In this document: positions 37,522-46,079 of the stretch, piece after piece
Numbering within the stretch: position 1 is the first letter of the stretch
Layout of the letters: each line of letters starts with the position of its first letter
NCBI RefSeq assembly: GCF_000016385.1
Contig: NC_009376.1
Location: 992,001 to 1,056,000 of the forward strand
From: Pyrobaculum arsenaticum DSM 13514
GTDB lineage: Archaea; Thermoproteota; Thermoprotei; Thermoproteales; Thermoproteaceae
DNA: 64,000 nucleotides
Direction: 5' to 3'
Translations under genes and position numbers: made by a program
Notes under the pieces: generated by a model
Seen by the model: the letters and a program-made list of their open reading frames with translations, nothing else
What the model was told of the DNA's origin: nothing
Databases searched by the model: none

Positions 37522-38733
37522 CTACAGGTGACGCTCCACCTCGTCTAGGCACTCGCCGTAGCTAAGGTACAGCTCTCCGTCTTGACACTTTACGTAGGTG
37601 ACGTTCTTCTCGAAGCCGCCGTGGGCGTAGAGGTTCCTCCTGTCGGCGGCACACTTGGCCTCTACCCCGTCGTATAGCTCGGACAGCTTCGCCCACTTGT
37701 GGGGGGCGGTGGGTTTTGTGCAGAGACTACTCAGCTTGTCAAGCTCGTTGCGGACAATGGCCTCAACTGTCTCGCTGGGGGCATAAGCCCTTGCGAAGTC
37801 TTCCAATTCCTTAGCGGAGAATTCACTTTTCTTCTCAGGGAATATGCCCGACACCGCCTCGACGATGGCGTGGAGGTAGGCGTGTTGCGGCCTGGGGTAC
37901 TTCTCGTAGATGTAGACACCGCCGTCCTCCCTAACCTGCACCTCGAACTCCGCCTCTAAAGAGTCCCTACACTCCGCCACCTCGCCCCGCCGCGCCGCGA
38001 GGTACAGGTAGACCCCGTTGAAGAGGGCGCGCCCCCACTTAAACGGCTTATCCCCGCCGCATCCGCGGGCGTATTTTAGGAAGTAGCCCTTGTTCTCGTC
38101 GACAAGAAAGGGGCGGACGATCAGCTGGACAGCGGAGCTAGGCGTAATCCTCTCCCTGTGTAGCTCCATGACGTGGAGACGCTCGGCATCGCCCACCAAG
38201 GGCTCGGAGTTCACCAACATCAGATCCACAGCCCTCCTGTGCGACGCGGCGAGAACCGCCGCGGCCAGGCGGGCTGCCTCCACGGCCATAAGCGACATGT
38301 AGTTTATGCCGTGGGACGTGTCCACTACTATTGAGGAGGGGTCCCAGGCGTGGAGCCGCCTCAATATCTCGCGATACGCCGATGCGAAGTAGCCCTCTGT
38401 CTTTCTATCAGCGAAGCGGAATTTGGCCCCCAAGGCGTTCGGCAGAACCGCCACATCGGCCTCGCCGGAGAGCCTGAGCTCCTCGCGTATGCCCCTTGCC
38501 ACCGCCTCGGCGCCACTTTTGAAGTCGTTGCATTTGCCATACAGCTCGCACAAGCTGAAGCCAGCAAGCAGAAGGAGCCTCCCGGCCCCCCTAGCCCTCC
38601 TCACGGCGGAGGCGTACAGCCTCTCGCGCACTTGCGCCTCGCCCATGACGTAGGTCACGGGCCTATACGCCTTGGGGTTGCCCACAGGAGCAACGACGAC
38701 CTCGCCGCCCACTACTGACGATGAGGTCTGCAA
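37522..38733 (-). CDS. csx1: Csx1, CARF-HEPN ribonuclease (copy 2)
   Basis: 403 residues. The start is unusual: TTG at 38733, about 25 bp after a TTTAAATA box; a GTG a few codons later is possible. VVVAPVGNPKAYRPVTYVMG aligns with the first strand of the other Csx1, SSIVVDTSHGINYMSLMAVEAARL is the CARF pocket motif, and RRNLYAHGGFE gives the HEPN R-x4-H. Divergent from the gene at 38786 and tail-to-tail with cas6. Two Csx1 with different CARF sequences may answer different signals or doses. Confidence 0.9.
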   Translation of the reverse strand: MQTSSSVVGGEVVVAPVGNPKAYRPVTYVMGEAQVRERLYASAVRRARGAGRLLLLAGFSLCELYGKCNDFKSGAEAVARGIREELRLSGEADVAVLPNALGAKFRFADRKTEGYFASAYREILRRLHAWDPSSIVVDTSHGINYMSLMAVEAARLAAAVLAASHRRAVDLMLVNSEPLVGDAERLHVMELHRERITPSSAVQLIVRPFLVDENKGYFLKYARGCGGDKPFKWGRALFNGVYLYLAARRGEVAECRDSLEAEFEVQVREDGGVYIYEKYPRPQHAYLHAIVEAVSGIFPEKKSEFSAKELEDFARAYAPSETVEAIVRNELDKLSSLCTKPTAPHKWAKLSELYDGVEAKCAADRRNLYAHGGFEKNVTYVKCQDGELYLSYGECLDEVERHL

Positions 38734-38785
38734 TAAAGCTTTTCGGTTGTTGCACTGTATTTAAACCAATTGCCGAGGCCCACAC

Positions 38786-39112
38786 ATGGCCTACTGCGGC
38801 AATGCGCTCTACGAGCTGGAGAGGGCGAGGGTCTCGCTGAGGGGAAGAAGCCCCGACGACTTGCTCGACGCGGCCCGGAGGGTCCTCAGAGCGTACTACT
38901 ACCTAAGGGGGATTGACCCGGGCTACGCCTTGGTCTCGCTCGCCGAGTCGGCGTTGGCGGACGAGCGCCTCTCGGACTTAGTGAAGGCTGTGGGACTGTT
39001 GTCCTTGGCGAGAGCATATGGCGCGAGGAGGTCTCTGGTGGATTCGGCAAGGAAGATCGTGGAGAGCCGTTGCATGGAGGTCCAGAGGGAGTACGAGGAG
39101 CGGTGCAAGTAG
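38786..39112 (+). CDS. Small helical protein of unknown function beside csx1
   Basis: 108 residues, predicted all-helical (ELERARVSLRGRSPDDLLDAARRVLRAYYYL), with three cysteines (4, 95 and 107). Not recognised. TATTTAAACC about 25 bp upstream gives a leaderless start, and the promoter is shared back to back with csx1 copy 2. It could be an accessory or control protein for that RNase; this is guesswork from position. Confidence 0.65.
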   Translation: MAYCGNALYELERARVSLRGRSPDDLLDAARRVLRAYYYLRGIDPGYALVSLAESALADERLSDLVKAVGLLSLARAYGARRSLVDSARKIVESRCMEVQREYEERCK

Positions 39113-39519
39113 GGCTCCCGCCGCTCGGTCACCCCCCGGTATCGCGGCATTCTAAATTGAGGATTGAGAAGCGATATGAAGTTCTTGGTGATGGCGCCTA
39201 GGGGTAGCCCTCCGGCGGGGCGCCGCGCCGAATACAGAGTATAGGCGGCGGCACGTCTGGCAACTCGGCTATCAATGTGAGTCCTCTCGCGTGAGGCACA
39301 CATAATGTCCCAGGTTATGTCACTAACAGGATTATATTCGCAAGCGTATTTATACGCCCACTTTATTCTGGCGTATCTTATCAAGGTTTGAAGTGGGTGC
39401 TTGTGCCCATATTTCAAGCTCCACGTTAAGCACAAACAGGTGATTGAGATGCTTTTCGGCAAGCGTCGATTACAAAAAAGTTGAGCGGCAGAGATATAAT
39501 CCCGGTAGAGGTGGCGTTT
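39113..39519. other. Intergenic region without a recognisable gene
   Basis: About 400 bp. The right end holds the promoter of the HEPN gene (GATATAAT at 39493-39500). A GTATTTATACG box near 39343 points to a possible further transcript, but no coding sequence was recognised. Confidence 0.4.
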
Positions 39520-39939
39520 GTGAGCTGGGAGAGGTGGGCCGACTGGCTTCAAGACGCCGAGGACGACTTCGCCGCAGCTGTCGACTTGGCCAGGCTGGGG
39601 AGGTATGCGAAGGCGTGTTTCCACGCGCAACAAGCCGCCGAAAAGGCGTTGAAGGCTCTGCTAATCGCGAGGGCGGGCAGATACGAAAGGACCCACAGCG
39701 CGTATGCCCTATTGCTAGCAGTGGAGAGGGCCGGCTTGGCCGTCTCCCAGGAGGTAAAAGAGGCGGCGGAGGAGCTAGACCGCCACTACGTCCCCAGCCG
39801 CTACCCCAACGCCTGGCCGTGGGGCCCGCCCCACGCACACTACAAGGAGAGAGACGCAGAGAGCTGTTTAAAAAACGCCAAGGCCGTCCTAGACTATGTC
39901 AAATCAGCCCTCAGCCAGCCTAACCCCCAAGGAGCTTGA
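39520..39939 (+). CDS. HEPN-domain protein (toxin of a HEPN/MNT pair)
   Basis: About 139 residues from the GTG at 39520, placed 20-25 bp after the GATATAAT box. WERWADWLQDAEDDFAAAVDLARLGRYAKACFHAQQAAEKALKALL is the standard HEPN helix pair, ending with SRYPNAWPWGPPHAHY. The gene overlaps the nucleotidyltransferase by 44 bp, as is usual in these toxin-antitoxin pairs where MNT neutralises the HEPN RNase by AMPylation. Confidence 0.85.
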   Translation: MSWERWADWLQDAEDDFAAAVDLARLGRYAKACFHAQQAAEKALKALLIARAGRYERTHSAYALLLAVERAGLAVSQEVKEAAEELDRHYVPSRYPNAWPWGPPHAHYKERDAESCLKNAKAVLDYVKSALSQPNPQGA

Positions 39940-40333
39940 GAAGGCAACGGAAATCGCCGTTGAGGGCGTCGACGCCGTCGCAGTGTACCTCTTCGGCTCG
40001 GCGGCGCGGGGCAGGTTCGTCCGAGGTCTCAGCGACGTGGACATCTTAGTGGTGACTAAGTCCCCGCCGCCGTATAGGGCCAAGACAAGCCGCATAGACG
40101 CAGGCGACATCAACGTGGTGTACATGTCCGCAGAGGAGATCTGCGAGGCTTACCGGAGAGGTAACCACCTGGTCATAGAGGCCCTCGACGAGGGCATCCT
40201 CCTGGCCGGTACGCCGTTGAGGTGCGCAGACCGAGGATTTGGAGCCAGATATGCCAATACTGCCTTTGGCTGTTTCAACTATCTTTTGATTTCGGCCCTG
40301 TCCGCAATGTACTTCTTGAGCTCCATTGTATAA
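39896..40333 (+). CDS. MNT-type nucleotidyltransferase (antitoxin), 3' end running through a CRISPR repeat
   Basis: 145 residues. VAVYLFGSAARGRFVRGLSDVDILVVTK has the GS-x(n)-DxD motif of minimal nucleotidyltransferases. The conserved part ends near LLAGTP (about 40212). The remaining 40 codons read through a CRISPR repeat (40272-40295, translated as GCFNYLLIS) and its spacer, so the natural C-terminus was probably lost when the old end of array 3 was joined to the gene. The pair may still work, because the missing part is beyond the catalytic domain. Confidence 0.8.
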   Translation: MSNQPSASLTPKELEKATEIAVEGVDAVAVYLFGSAARGRFVRGLSDVDILVVTKSPPPYRAKTSRIDAGDINVVYMSAEEICEAYRRGNHLVIEALDEGILLAGTPLRCADRGFGARYANTAFGCFNYLLISALSAMYFLSSIV

Positions 40334-40367
40334 AACAATATGTGTTTCAACTATCTTTTGATTTTGG
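40272..40367 (-). CRISPR. CRISPR array 3, two repeats of a second repeat family
   Basis: On the minus strand the repeat ends AAAAGATAGTTGAAAC. Copies at 40344-40367 (leader-proximal) and 40272-40295, one spacer of 48 nt. The two copies differ at one base (TTTTGG versus TTTCGG on the plus strand). The leader lies on the right. A remnant of what was probably a longer array. Confidence 0.85.
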
Positions 40368-40554
40368 CCGCTTATGTGGGTGGTTTTTTTGGGTTTTTAA
40401 GTTTTTCTTTAGTTTTTGTGGTGCGGCGAGCTTCTTTTCTATCACGCTTTACATTCATACATGTCTCTGTGCCCTTACGGCGTGCGCCGTTCTTCGCGGC
40501 GTCTGCAAGGCGAAGCCGCAAAACCCGTCGATACCCAACGCCGTTCTTCGCCGC
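40368..40554 (-). promoter_or_regulatory. CRISPR leader 3 (left arm of an inverted repeat)
   Basis: Together with the first repeat (40344-40554, 211 bp) it is the reverse complement of 47002-47212 with a single mismatch, located in the repeat. The core AAGAAAAACTTAAAAACCCA on the minus strand (40390-40409) is the same 20-mer as in leaders 1 and 2, although the rest is unrelated. Confidence 0.88.
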
Positions 40555-40627
40555 GAGGGGGAGGGGTGTTGGGGCCGCCTGCCGGGGTCCAACGCCGTTT
40601 TTCGCTGGCGCCGCGCGTAGTGGGTTG

Positions 40628-41371
40628 TTAGGCGTTGGTTTCCACTTGTTCTATTTTGTACTTGCCGAAGCCTATGGCTCTGGATATGCCTACGCCCACG
40701 GCTTCGCCGAGTTTGAGGAGGGACAGCCACGCCTCGACGTTGCCGTATATCGCAAGCTTGGCTTTTCCCATAAAGGCGGGGACTACCCTCATGTCGCCGA
40801 TGTTTACGCCCACCCTCTTGACCCTCATACCCACGACCTCCAACGCAGTGGGCGCCCTGTCTGCCAGGTGCTTGAGGTCGACGCCGAAGAGCTCCCAGTA
40901 GGTCTTTGCCAGCGAGTAGGCGAGGCGCTGGGGCGACGGGTAGAGGACGTCTTTGCCGTGGAACATGAAGGCGGTGGGGTAGAAGCTGAGCTTCACCATG
41001 GCGAAGCCGTGGCCCTCGCCCAGCTTCGCCTCCAGCGGGGCGAACTGGACTACGGTCAGCGTTGTGGGACAGGGCGGGGACGTGGGCTTGGCCTTAGAGG
41101 TTGCTTTTAAGAGGAAGTACAGATCCTGCTCAGTCATGACGGCCCTCAGCTACACGCGCGTATTAAGCTCCAGCACGGTGGCCTTCCCATCAACGCCGCT
41201 GAGGATGGGCGGGCCGCCTGAGTAGAGGGGGTGAGCGAAAATCCTCCCCTTGGGCTCAGCCTCTTGCCTAATGAGCTCTAGGAGGATGCGGTAGGTCACA
41301 GAGCCCGACCAGCCCGTCAGCGGGCACGGCGACTGGAGCTCCAGCTCCAATACGACGTCTCTCCAAGACAC
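40628..41371 (-). pseudogene. cas6: cas6, second copy, interrupted by an in-frame TAG
   Basis: Reading from the GTG at 41371 (after a GCATATAAAAACC box) gives VSWRDVVLELELQSPCPLTGW, continues to VLELNTRV, stops at TAG 41150-41152, and resumes in the same frame with LRAVMTEQDLYFLLKATSKA to the Gly-rich loop GVGISRAIGFGKYKIEQ. Total 247 codons, a normal Cas6 length, with one nonsense codon as the only lesion I see. The lack of other damage suggests a recent loss. Confidence 0.8.
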
Positions 41372-41395
41372 ATAAATAAAAGACGTGGTTTTTAT

Positions 41396-42027
41396 ATGCG
41401 GGTCTCGTCGCTGGGCTTTGCCTACCACCACGTATTGGCCGCGGCGAACCGCTGCTCCCCGGACAAAATCGTATTAGCCACCGTGAACCCCGAGGCGGAG
41501 AGGGTTAAAAACGCCGTGGAGGAGGTGGCGCTGTAAGGGAGGAGGCTGGGGGTGGAGGTGTCGGTGGTTAGGCTTAATCCCGAGGACTTCTGGAAATGCG
41601 CGGGGGAGGCGGCGTCGTTGTTTTCCGAAAACGCGTCGTACTACCTGGACATCTGCGAGGGCGTGAAGGCCCTCTCCCTATGCCTCTTCGCCGCCGCCCT
41701 CTTGCCTTCCTCGACTCGAGGGTGGAGCTGGTCTACACCATGGCGGAGCACTCGGAGAGGGTGGTGGAGGTTGACCTAAGGCCTATGCTCTACGCCAAGA
41801 GGCTGGCCGACACTAGGGCCGCATCTAAGAGGGAACTCCTCCTGAAGCTGGCGGCGGGGGTCGAGGAGGACTGGGGGAGGTACGGCCGGCACCTCTTTAG
41901 GGAGTTCGAGGAGTTCGGCCTGGCGGGGGGCCTCACGGAGGCCGGTCTCGCCTTGGCGAAAATAATCGAGATGTCCAGGGCCAGAGCAAGAGGAGGTGGG
42001 CAACAGCCTTGTCCACGGCCATCTTGA
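41396..42027 (+). pseudogene. csa3: csa3-type CARF regulator, interrupted by a stop and a frameshift
   Basis: From the ATG at 41396: MRVSSLGFAYHHVLAAANRC, TAA at 41534-41536, then in frame GRRLGVEVSVVRLNPEDFW to YYLDICEGVKALSLCLFAAALL; near 41700 the frame changes to FLDSRVELVYTMAEHSERVVEV. It ends LTEAGLALAKIIEMSRARARGG. The CARF strand-loop-helix and C-terminal helical part match Csa3. Divergent from the broken cas6, mirroring a regulator-target layout. Confidence 0.7.
41947..42009. repeat. 63-bp direct repeat, left copy
   Basis: Identical to 44159-44221 except one base. It covers the last codons of the csa3 pseudogene (starts CTCGCCTTGGCG, ends GGGCAACAGCCT). The copies flank the 2.1-kb block that carries the Mn-catalase gene. 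Confidence 0.9.
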
Positions 42028-42900
42028 GCTCCCACGTCCTGACCCCCCACTTGGGGCTGTTCCTGTAGCCACGTAGCTCGCCATAAGCAAGGCCTTGGCC
42101 ACCGCGGCGGCTTTCCTAATGTCGACTCTTATGTGGTGGGTGAAAGAGTGGCGGCACCTCCTTCGAAAAAGACTGGCACCCCCGCCAGTCTAACGGCGCT
42201 GTCTTTTGTAGACGCCAGGACTCCTCTCGCAACGCTGGCCAAAATGCTTGGTGAGGGGGCCTTGGGGTTTAGACATGTGTTTCAGTACCCCATCGCCACG
42301 TGGCCCAAAGGAGTTGTGATGCTACGCATTGGAGTAATGCCAGTGGCCCTCGGCTCCTTGGGGCTCCTCGGCGGGGTCTACCTCCTAGTTGTCTGACTGT
42401 CGTCACTCCTAGGCTTTTTAATTGCCACGAGGATTAAGACCACGTGGCCGCCGCCTCTTGGAAAGCCACATCGATGAACGTGTTGAGAAAAGCCATCTCA
42501 ATTACGCTCAAATACTTGGTTGAGAGAAGTAGTATTACTAGCGCTGGATGTAGCGGGGTTTAGGATAAGCCTCGCTTGGCTACTCCTGCCCCCCGAGGCC
42601 GTCGCCGTGGCTCCATTTTGGCGGTGAGGCCTACTTACGGGGTCATGGCTACGGCGCCTCTATACCACTCGGGGCGCCTCGGCGCGTTAGACGTGTTAAT
42701 AGCACTCTAGCAGGTCGGGTTGTCCACATGACGGTGTGCGAATTCCACGTTCAGCCGTGTAGTTCTACGCCTCTATCTACCCGCCTAAGATCGCCGGCCG
42801 CATTACAGCTTACACGGTCCTGGTTATGTACGCCACCGTCATCCCCGCGCTGGCAGTGCTAGCCAAGTTTCTCGCCTCCAAAGCGATGCTCTATTAACAT
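42010..42900. other. Degenerate sequence, membrane-protein remnants
   Basis: About 890 bp without an intact gene. Around 42240-42396 a plus frame reads FRHVFQYPIATWPKGVVMLRIGVMPVALGSLGLLGGVYLL, a membrane-type stretch; near 42560 a frame reads VAGFRISLAWLLLPPEAVAV; and 42770-42897 reads ASIYPPKIAGRITAYTVLVM and ends in KFLASKAMLY with a stop. They may be parts of one decayed multi-span protein. The left end also has a minus-strand fragment (VDIRKAAAVAKALLMAS). Confidence 0.4.
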
Positions 42901-42918
42901 AATTTACGGCGACTCCAT

Positions 42919-43006
42919 TTAACTAGGTTAACATACAAAGGGATATTTCCTTTTAATATTAACGTTGTTAAATGCATACTAAGGATATCTGATTTAACGA
43001 AGTTAA
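42919..43006. promoter_or_regulatory. Three TTAACNNNGTTAA operator palindromes ahead of Mn-catalase
   Basis: Copies at 42919-42931 (TTAACTAGGTTAA), 42959-42971 (TTAACGTTGTTAA) and 42994-43006 (TTAACGAAGTTAA), spaced 40 and 35 bp. The last one lies directly before the TATA (TTTTTAAAACC, about 43008-43018), over the TFB recognition element, so a bound regulator could block or recruit initiation. A redox- or metal-responsive regulator is a reasonable guess. Confidence 0.75.
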
Positions 43007-43036
43007 TGTTTTTAAAACCACTTCGAAAGCAAAACC

Positions 43037-43933
43037 ATGTACCTAAGAATAGACAGGCTGCAAATCGAACTCCCAGCCCCGAAGGAGCCTGACCCAAACG
43101 CCGCCGCCGCTGTACAAGAGCTTCTAGGCGGCAGATTTGGCGAAATGTCCACATTAATGACCTATACTTACCAGTCATTTAACTACCGCCTGCACCGCAA
43201 TCCCGCCATCAAGCCCTTTAGAGACCTCGTATCTAACATAGCCACGGAGGAGCTAGGCCACATCGAGCTTGTAAGCGCCGTGGTCAATGCCCTCTACGTA
43301 GGATCCACGAAGTACGCACCTCCAGAACAGGCGCCGCTCAAGCCGCTAAAAGACGTTAGAAACACCTACCACGTAATTAACACGGGGCTAACCGCCTTCC
43401 CCATGGACTCGCACGGAAACCCATGGAGAGGAGACTATATCTTTATAAGCGGCGTCCTTGAAATTGACTTGTTATTCAACTTCTTCTTAGAAGTGGGAGC
43501 CAGACTGGCAAAGATGAGAGTTTATGAAATGACAGACAACCCGGTGGCCAGGGAAATGATAGGCTACCTCTTGGTAAGAGGAGGCGTACACGCCATGGCC
43601 TACGGCAAGGCGCTTGAGGCTCTGACCGGCGTAGAAGTCTGGCGCATGCTCCCACTCCCAAGAATAGACAACTCCAAATTCCCAGAGGCGGCTAAGTACG
43701 AGAAAATGGGCATACACCGTACGCTGTACAGATTCAGCCCCTCGGACTACAAAGACATCGAGCTGATATGGAGAGGGACCCATCCACAAGACGGCCAGCC
43801 ACTAGTAGTCCACGACGGGCCGCCGCCCGGCGGCGAGTACAATGAATTGCCGGAAGTGCCCGAAGAATTTGCACCAGGACTCTACAAAGACGACTTTGTT
43901 AGAATTGCAAAAAGGCTAGGAATAAATCTCTAA
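43037..43933 (+). CDS. Manganese catalase
   Basis: 298 residues. Ferritin-like di-manganese fold with Glu36 (GEMSTLMTYTYQSF), ATEELGHIELV (Glu72, His75), a further glutamate in the LEIDLLFNFFLEVG helix, and RGGVHAMAYGKAL (His185). It converts hydrogen peroxide to water and oxygen in the cytoplasm. A leaderless ATG follows the TATA by about 25 bp. Codons and flanks differ from the cas pseudogenes around it, and it lies in a block flanked by 63-bp direct repeats, so it was probably inserted. A T-rich run after the stop (43950 onward) is a likely terminator. P. calidifontis is known for such a catalase. Confidence 0.92.
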   Translation: MYLRIDRLQIELPAPKEPDPNAAAAVQELLGGRFGEMSTLMTYTYQSFNYRLHRNPAIKPFRDLVSNIATEELGHIELVSAVVNALYVGSTKYAPPEQAPLKPLKDVRNTYHVINTGLTAFPMDSHGNPWRGDYIFISGVLEIDLLFNFFLEVGARLAKMRVYEMTDNPVAREMIGYLLVRGGVHAMAYGKALEALTGVEVWRMLPLPRIDNSKFPEAAKYEKMGIHRTLYRFSPSDYKDIELIWRGTHPQDGQPLVVHDGPPPGGEYNELPEVPEEFAPGLYKDDFVRIAKRLGINL

Positions 43934-43975
43934 TTAAAGCTTAAAAAACATTTTTTTAAACTTTATTGGTTTAAT
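43934..43975 (+). terminator. T-rich terminator after Mn-catalase
   Basis: The stop is followed by TTAAAGCTTAAAAAACATTTTTTTAAAC and a further T-rich tract, the type of oligo-T signal that ends archaeal transcripts without a hairpin. Confidence 0.5.
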
Positions 43976-44158
43976 TTATGGGAAATGAAAATACGGACGT
44001 GTTGTAAAGAGGCTCCTGTCTGCATATATAGACGAGTGGATTACCGAGTTGATTCTCCTCTAGACTTTATGCTACCCATACCCCCATAACTGCCCCAGCA
44101 CTTGGCTGTCAAGACGATGCAACGTGTCAAGAACTCTGGCTCCCCCAAGGCGGCTGGC

Positions 44159-44221
44159 CTCGCCTTGGCGTAAATAATCGAGATGTCCAGGGCCAGAGCA
44201 AGAGGAGGTGGGCAACAGCCT
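44159..44221. repeat. 63-bp direct repeat, right copy
   Basis: Second copy of 41947-42009 with one substitution. It cuts off the small gene at 44222-44406. Confidence 0.9.
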
Positions 44222-44406
44222 CGCTCGTCGACGGGCCTAGGCAATAGGCGCCTCAACCTCGCCGCCACGGCTAGGGGGTCTGAGAGGTTGCCCAAAAAGA
44301 CGGTGTCGCGGGGCCGCCAGCCCAGCTTCAGGTAGAGCCTCCTCCCCAAAAACCACATATAGCCCCTCAGCCCTCCGACGTCTACGACGCCTATGTAGAG
44401 GTACAT
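44222..44406 (-). pseudogene. Truncated small gene downstream of the broken cas4
   Basis: From the ATG at 44406, overlapping the cas4 end: MYLYIGVVDVGGLRGYMWFLG, then RRLYLKLGWRPRDTVFLGN and LSDPLAVAARLRRLLPRPVD; coding character is good up to about 44225, where the 63-bp repeat begins. Not recognised. Its position after cas4 suggests a cas-associated gene that lost its 3' part in the rearrangement. Confidence 0.45.
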
Positions 44407-44906
44407 ATCGCCCGGTATTGGCAGTAGGCGCATTTGCTACTCTTTGCGGGAGGCGGGGGCAGGCCCTCCACAACCTCCGCCGCCTTGGCTAAAAGCGCCT
44501 CGGCGGCTTTTAGCTCGGCCCTCGTCACGTGTAGCTTCCGGTTGTCCTCGCCGTATGCAATGTAGCCGGAGTAGACGGCGTAGCCCGAGGCTTTTGCCAA
44601 ATAGGCCTCTGCGTAGAGTTGTCACTTGTGCTCCCTCCTCGGCAACCCCGTCTTGACCTCCACCGGCAACGCGGCGGCCCTCTTTACGAGGAGATCCACC
44701 ACGCCGTGTGCCCAACCCGCGTCTATGTAGACGGGCTTGGGCTCCGCGCCGAGGGCCTTTGCCAAAAAGCGCCGGAGCTCCGTCTCCCGTCTCTTCCCTG
44801 CGGCCATGCTGGGGGTGACGGGGACGCCGTGTCCCTTAGACAGCCAGAGGTAGCGGGGACACCACTCCAGCTCCAAGACGTCCCAGGGGGTGGGCCTATA
44901 CCACAT
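44391..44906 (-). pseudogene. cas4: cas4, second copy, with an in-frame TGA
   Basis: From ATG 44906: MWYRPTPWDVLELEWCPRYLW (first cysteine), AGWAHGVVDLLVKR, PVEVKTGLPRREHK, then TGA at 44622-44624, then in frame QLYAEAYLAKASGYAVYSGY to KCAYCQYRAIC. The stop replaces the residue between HK and QLYAEAY in the conserved helix. Otherwise complete, about 171 codons. It overlaps the cas2 end. Confidence 0.82.
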
Positions 44907-45187
44907 AGATCTGCTTGTACCTAGGCGGCTTAAGCGGGGCGTACGGAGGCTTCCCCAGCTCCAACGCGCCGTCCAGCGCACCCTCGGGCACCGGAATGAG
45001 AGCAACGTACCCGCTCTTCACGTGCTTGGCCAACACCCTCAGCAGGTTTGCCGCCCTCCCCCTCGGAAGCTTCCCGACGTAGAAGCTCCTCTGCACCCTC
45101 ACAAAGCCCCAGGCCTGTAAAATGGCCGCGGCCTTCGCTCGCTCGCTCGCCGTCGTCCTCAATGTCGTAGACAGCCAGCCAGATCAT
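44896..45187 (-). pseudogene. cas2: cas2, second copy, frameshifted by a tetranucleotide duplication
   Basis: ATG at 45187: MIWLAVYDIEDDGER, then the frame must shift to RAKAAAILQAWGFVRVQRSFY, ending PPRYKQIYVV. The shift lies exactly in three tandem GCTC units (plus strand, 45137-45148); removing one 4-bp unit restores GERAKAAAILQ. Slipped-strand duplication is the simplest explanation. Start overlaps the cas1 stop (ATGA). Confidence 0.82.
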
Positions 45188-46079
45188 AAGAGGTGCGGCT
45201 TGTAGTCGGCCTTTCCGTGAAGATGCGCCACGGCGCGCCCCACCTGCTGGGCGATAAGCGGCTCCAGCTTGGCCTCTGCCCACCCACGGCGGCCCTAGCC
45301 TCCCTCTTCAACACACCCCCTCCAGCCAGTCCTTCCCCGGCCTCATTTTGATTATCATGAGGTCTACGTGGGGCCTAAACTCCTCCATGAGGTCGAGGAC
45401 GAGGGATGGGCGGCCGGACTTGTCCGCGTGTATGTACCCGGCATATGGGTCAAGGCCGTGGATCACCACCTACCTCCACACGGCGTATTTCAAGACGCCG
45501 TAGCCGTAGTTCAGCGCTAACGGATCCCCGCCGTCTGGATTGCGGCTGGGGAAGCCCGTGGATTTCGACACGGCGTCCCAGTAAATAGACGCGGCGGCGC
45601 TTTCAAGCCCCAAGACGCACTGGGCGTCGCAGCATGAGGGAATTCTGCCCCCAAGCTCCGCGATTTTCGACGCGGCCTCTGCCAAAAAGGCGTAGTGCTC
45701 CCTCCTCCACTGCCCCAGCCTCCTCAACGCCCTGGACTGGTTTAAGACCTTGCCGTAGGTAGCCAGCTTAGCCAGCTCGAACCCCCCTCCCCGTGATGTA
45801 CGCCTCGTATTGTGCCCTGCGGTGGGTCACCGTGCCGTTGGCCTCAGGCGGGAAGACCCTAGCGACGGGGTCCCCCCACGCGTCTAAGAACACCACGTCA
45901 ATGAAATGGCGGGATAAGGCGCGGACGAGCTTTGAGGATATCGCCACGCCGCTTGTGACCACCCAAATCCGGCTGACTTGAAACAGCGGTATTTTTTCCG
46001 CGCCGCCCCTCTTCTTCACCACCAGCGCCCCTCTGCTGTAGCCCAGGAACACCCCCCAGTCCTTAACCACCACCTCCAT
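45184..46079 (-). pseudogene. cas1: cas1, second copy, with several lesions
   Basis: ATG 46079: MEVVVKDWGVFLGYSRGALVV to YEAYITGRG; a frameshift at a six-C run (45782-45787) moves to GFELAKLATYGKVLNQSRAL; a TAG at 45470-45472 interrupts YGVLKYAVWR-VVIHGLDPYAGYIHADKSG; more frame changes lie near 45270-45310 before LEPLIAQQVGRAVAHLHG. Catalytic regions are recognisable but split. Cannot make an active Cas1. Confidence 0.88.

Noticed and set aside
42133..42396. 87-codon membrane protein gene
   Set aside because: The first half lacks coding character and the hydrophobic part looks like a fragment of a larger decayed protein; kept only as debris.
40628..45489. Stop codon recoding (pyrrolysine or selenocysteine) in cas6 and cas4
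   Set aside because: The locus also has TAA stops and frameshifts, and the stops are not at expected special residues, so plain decay is simpler.
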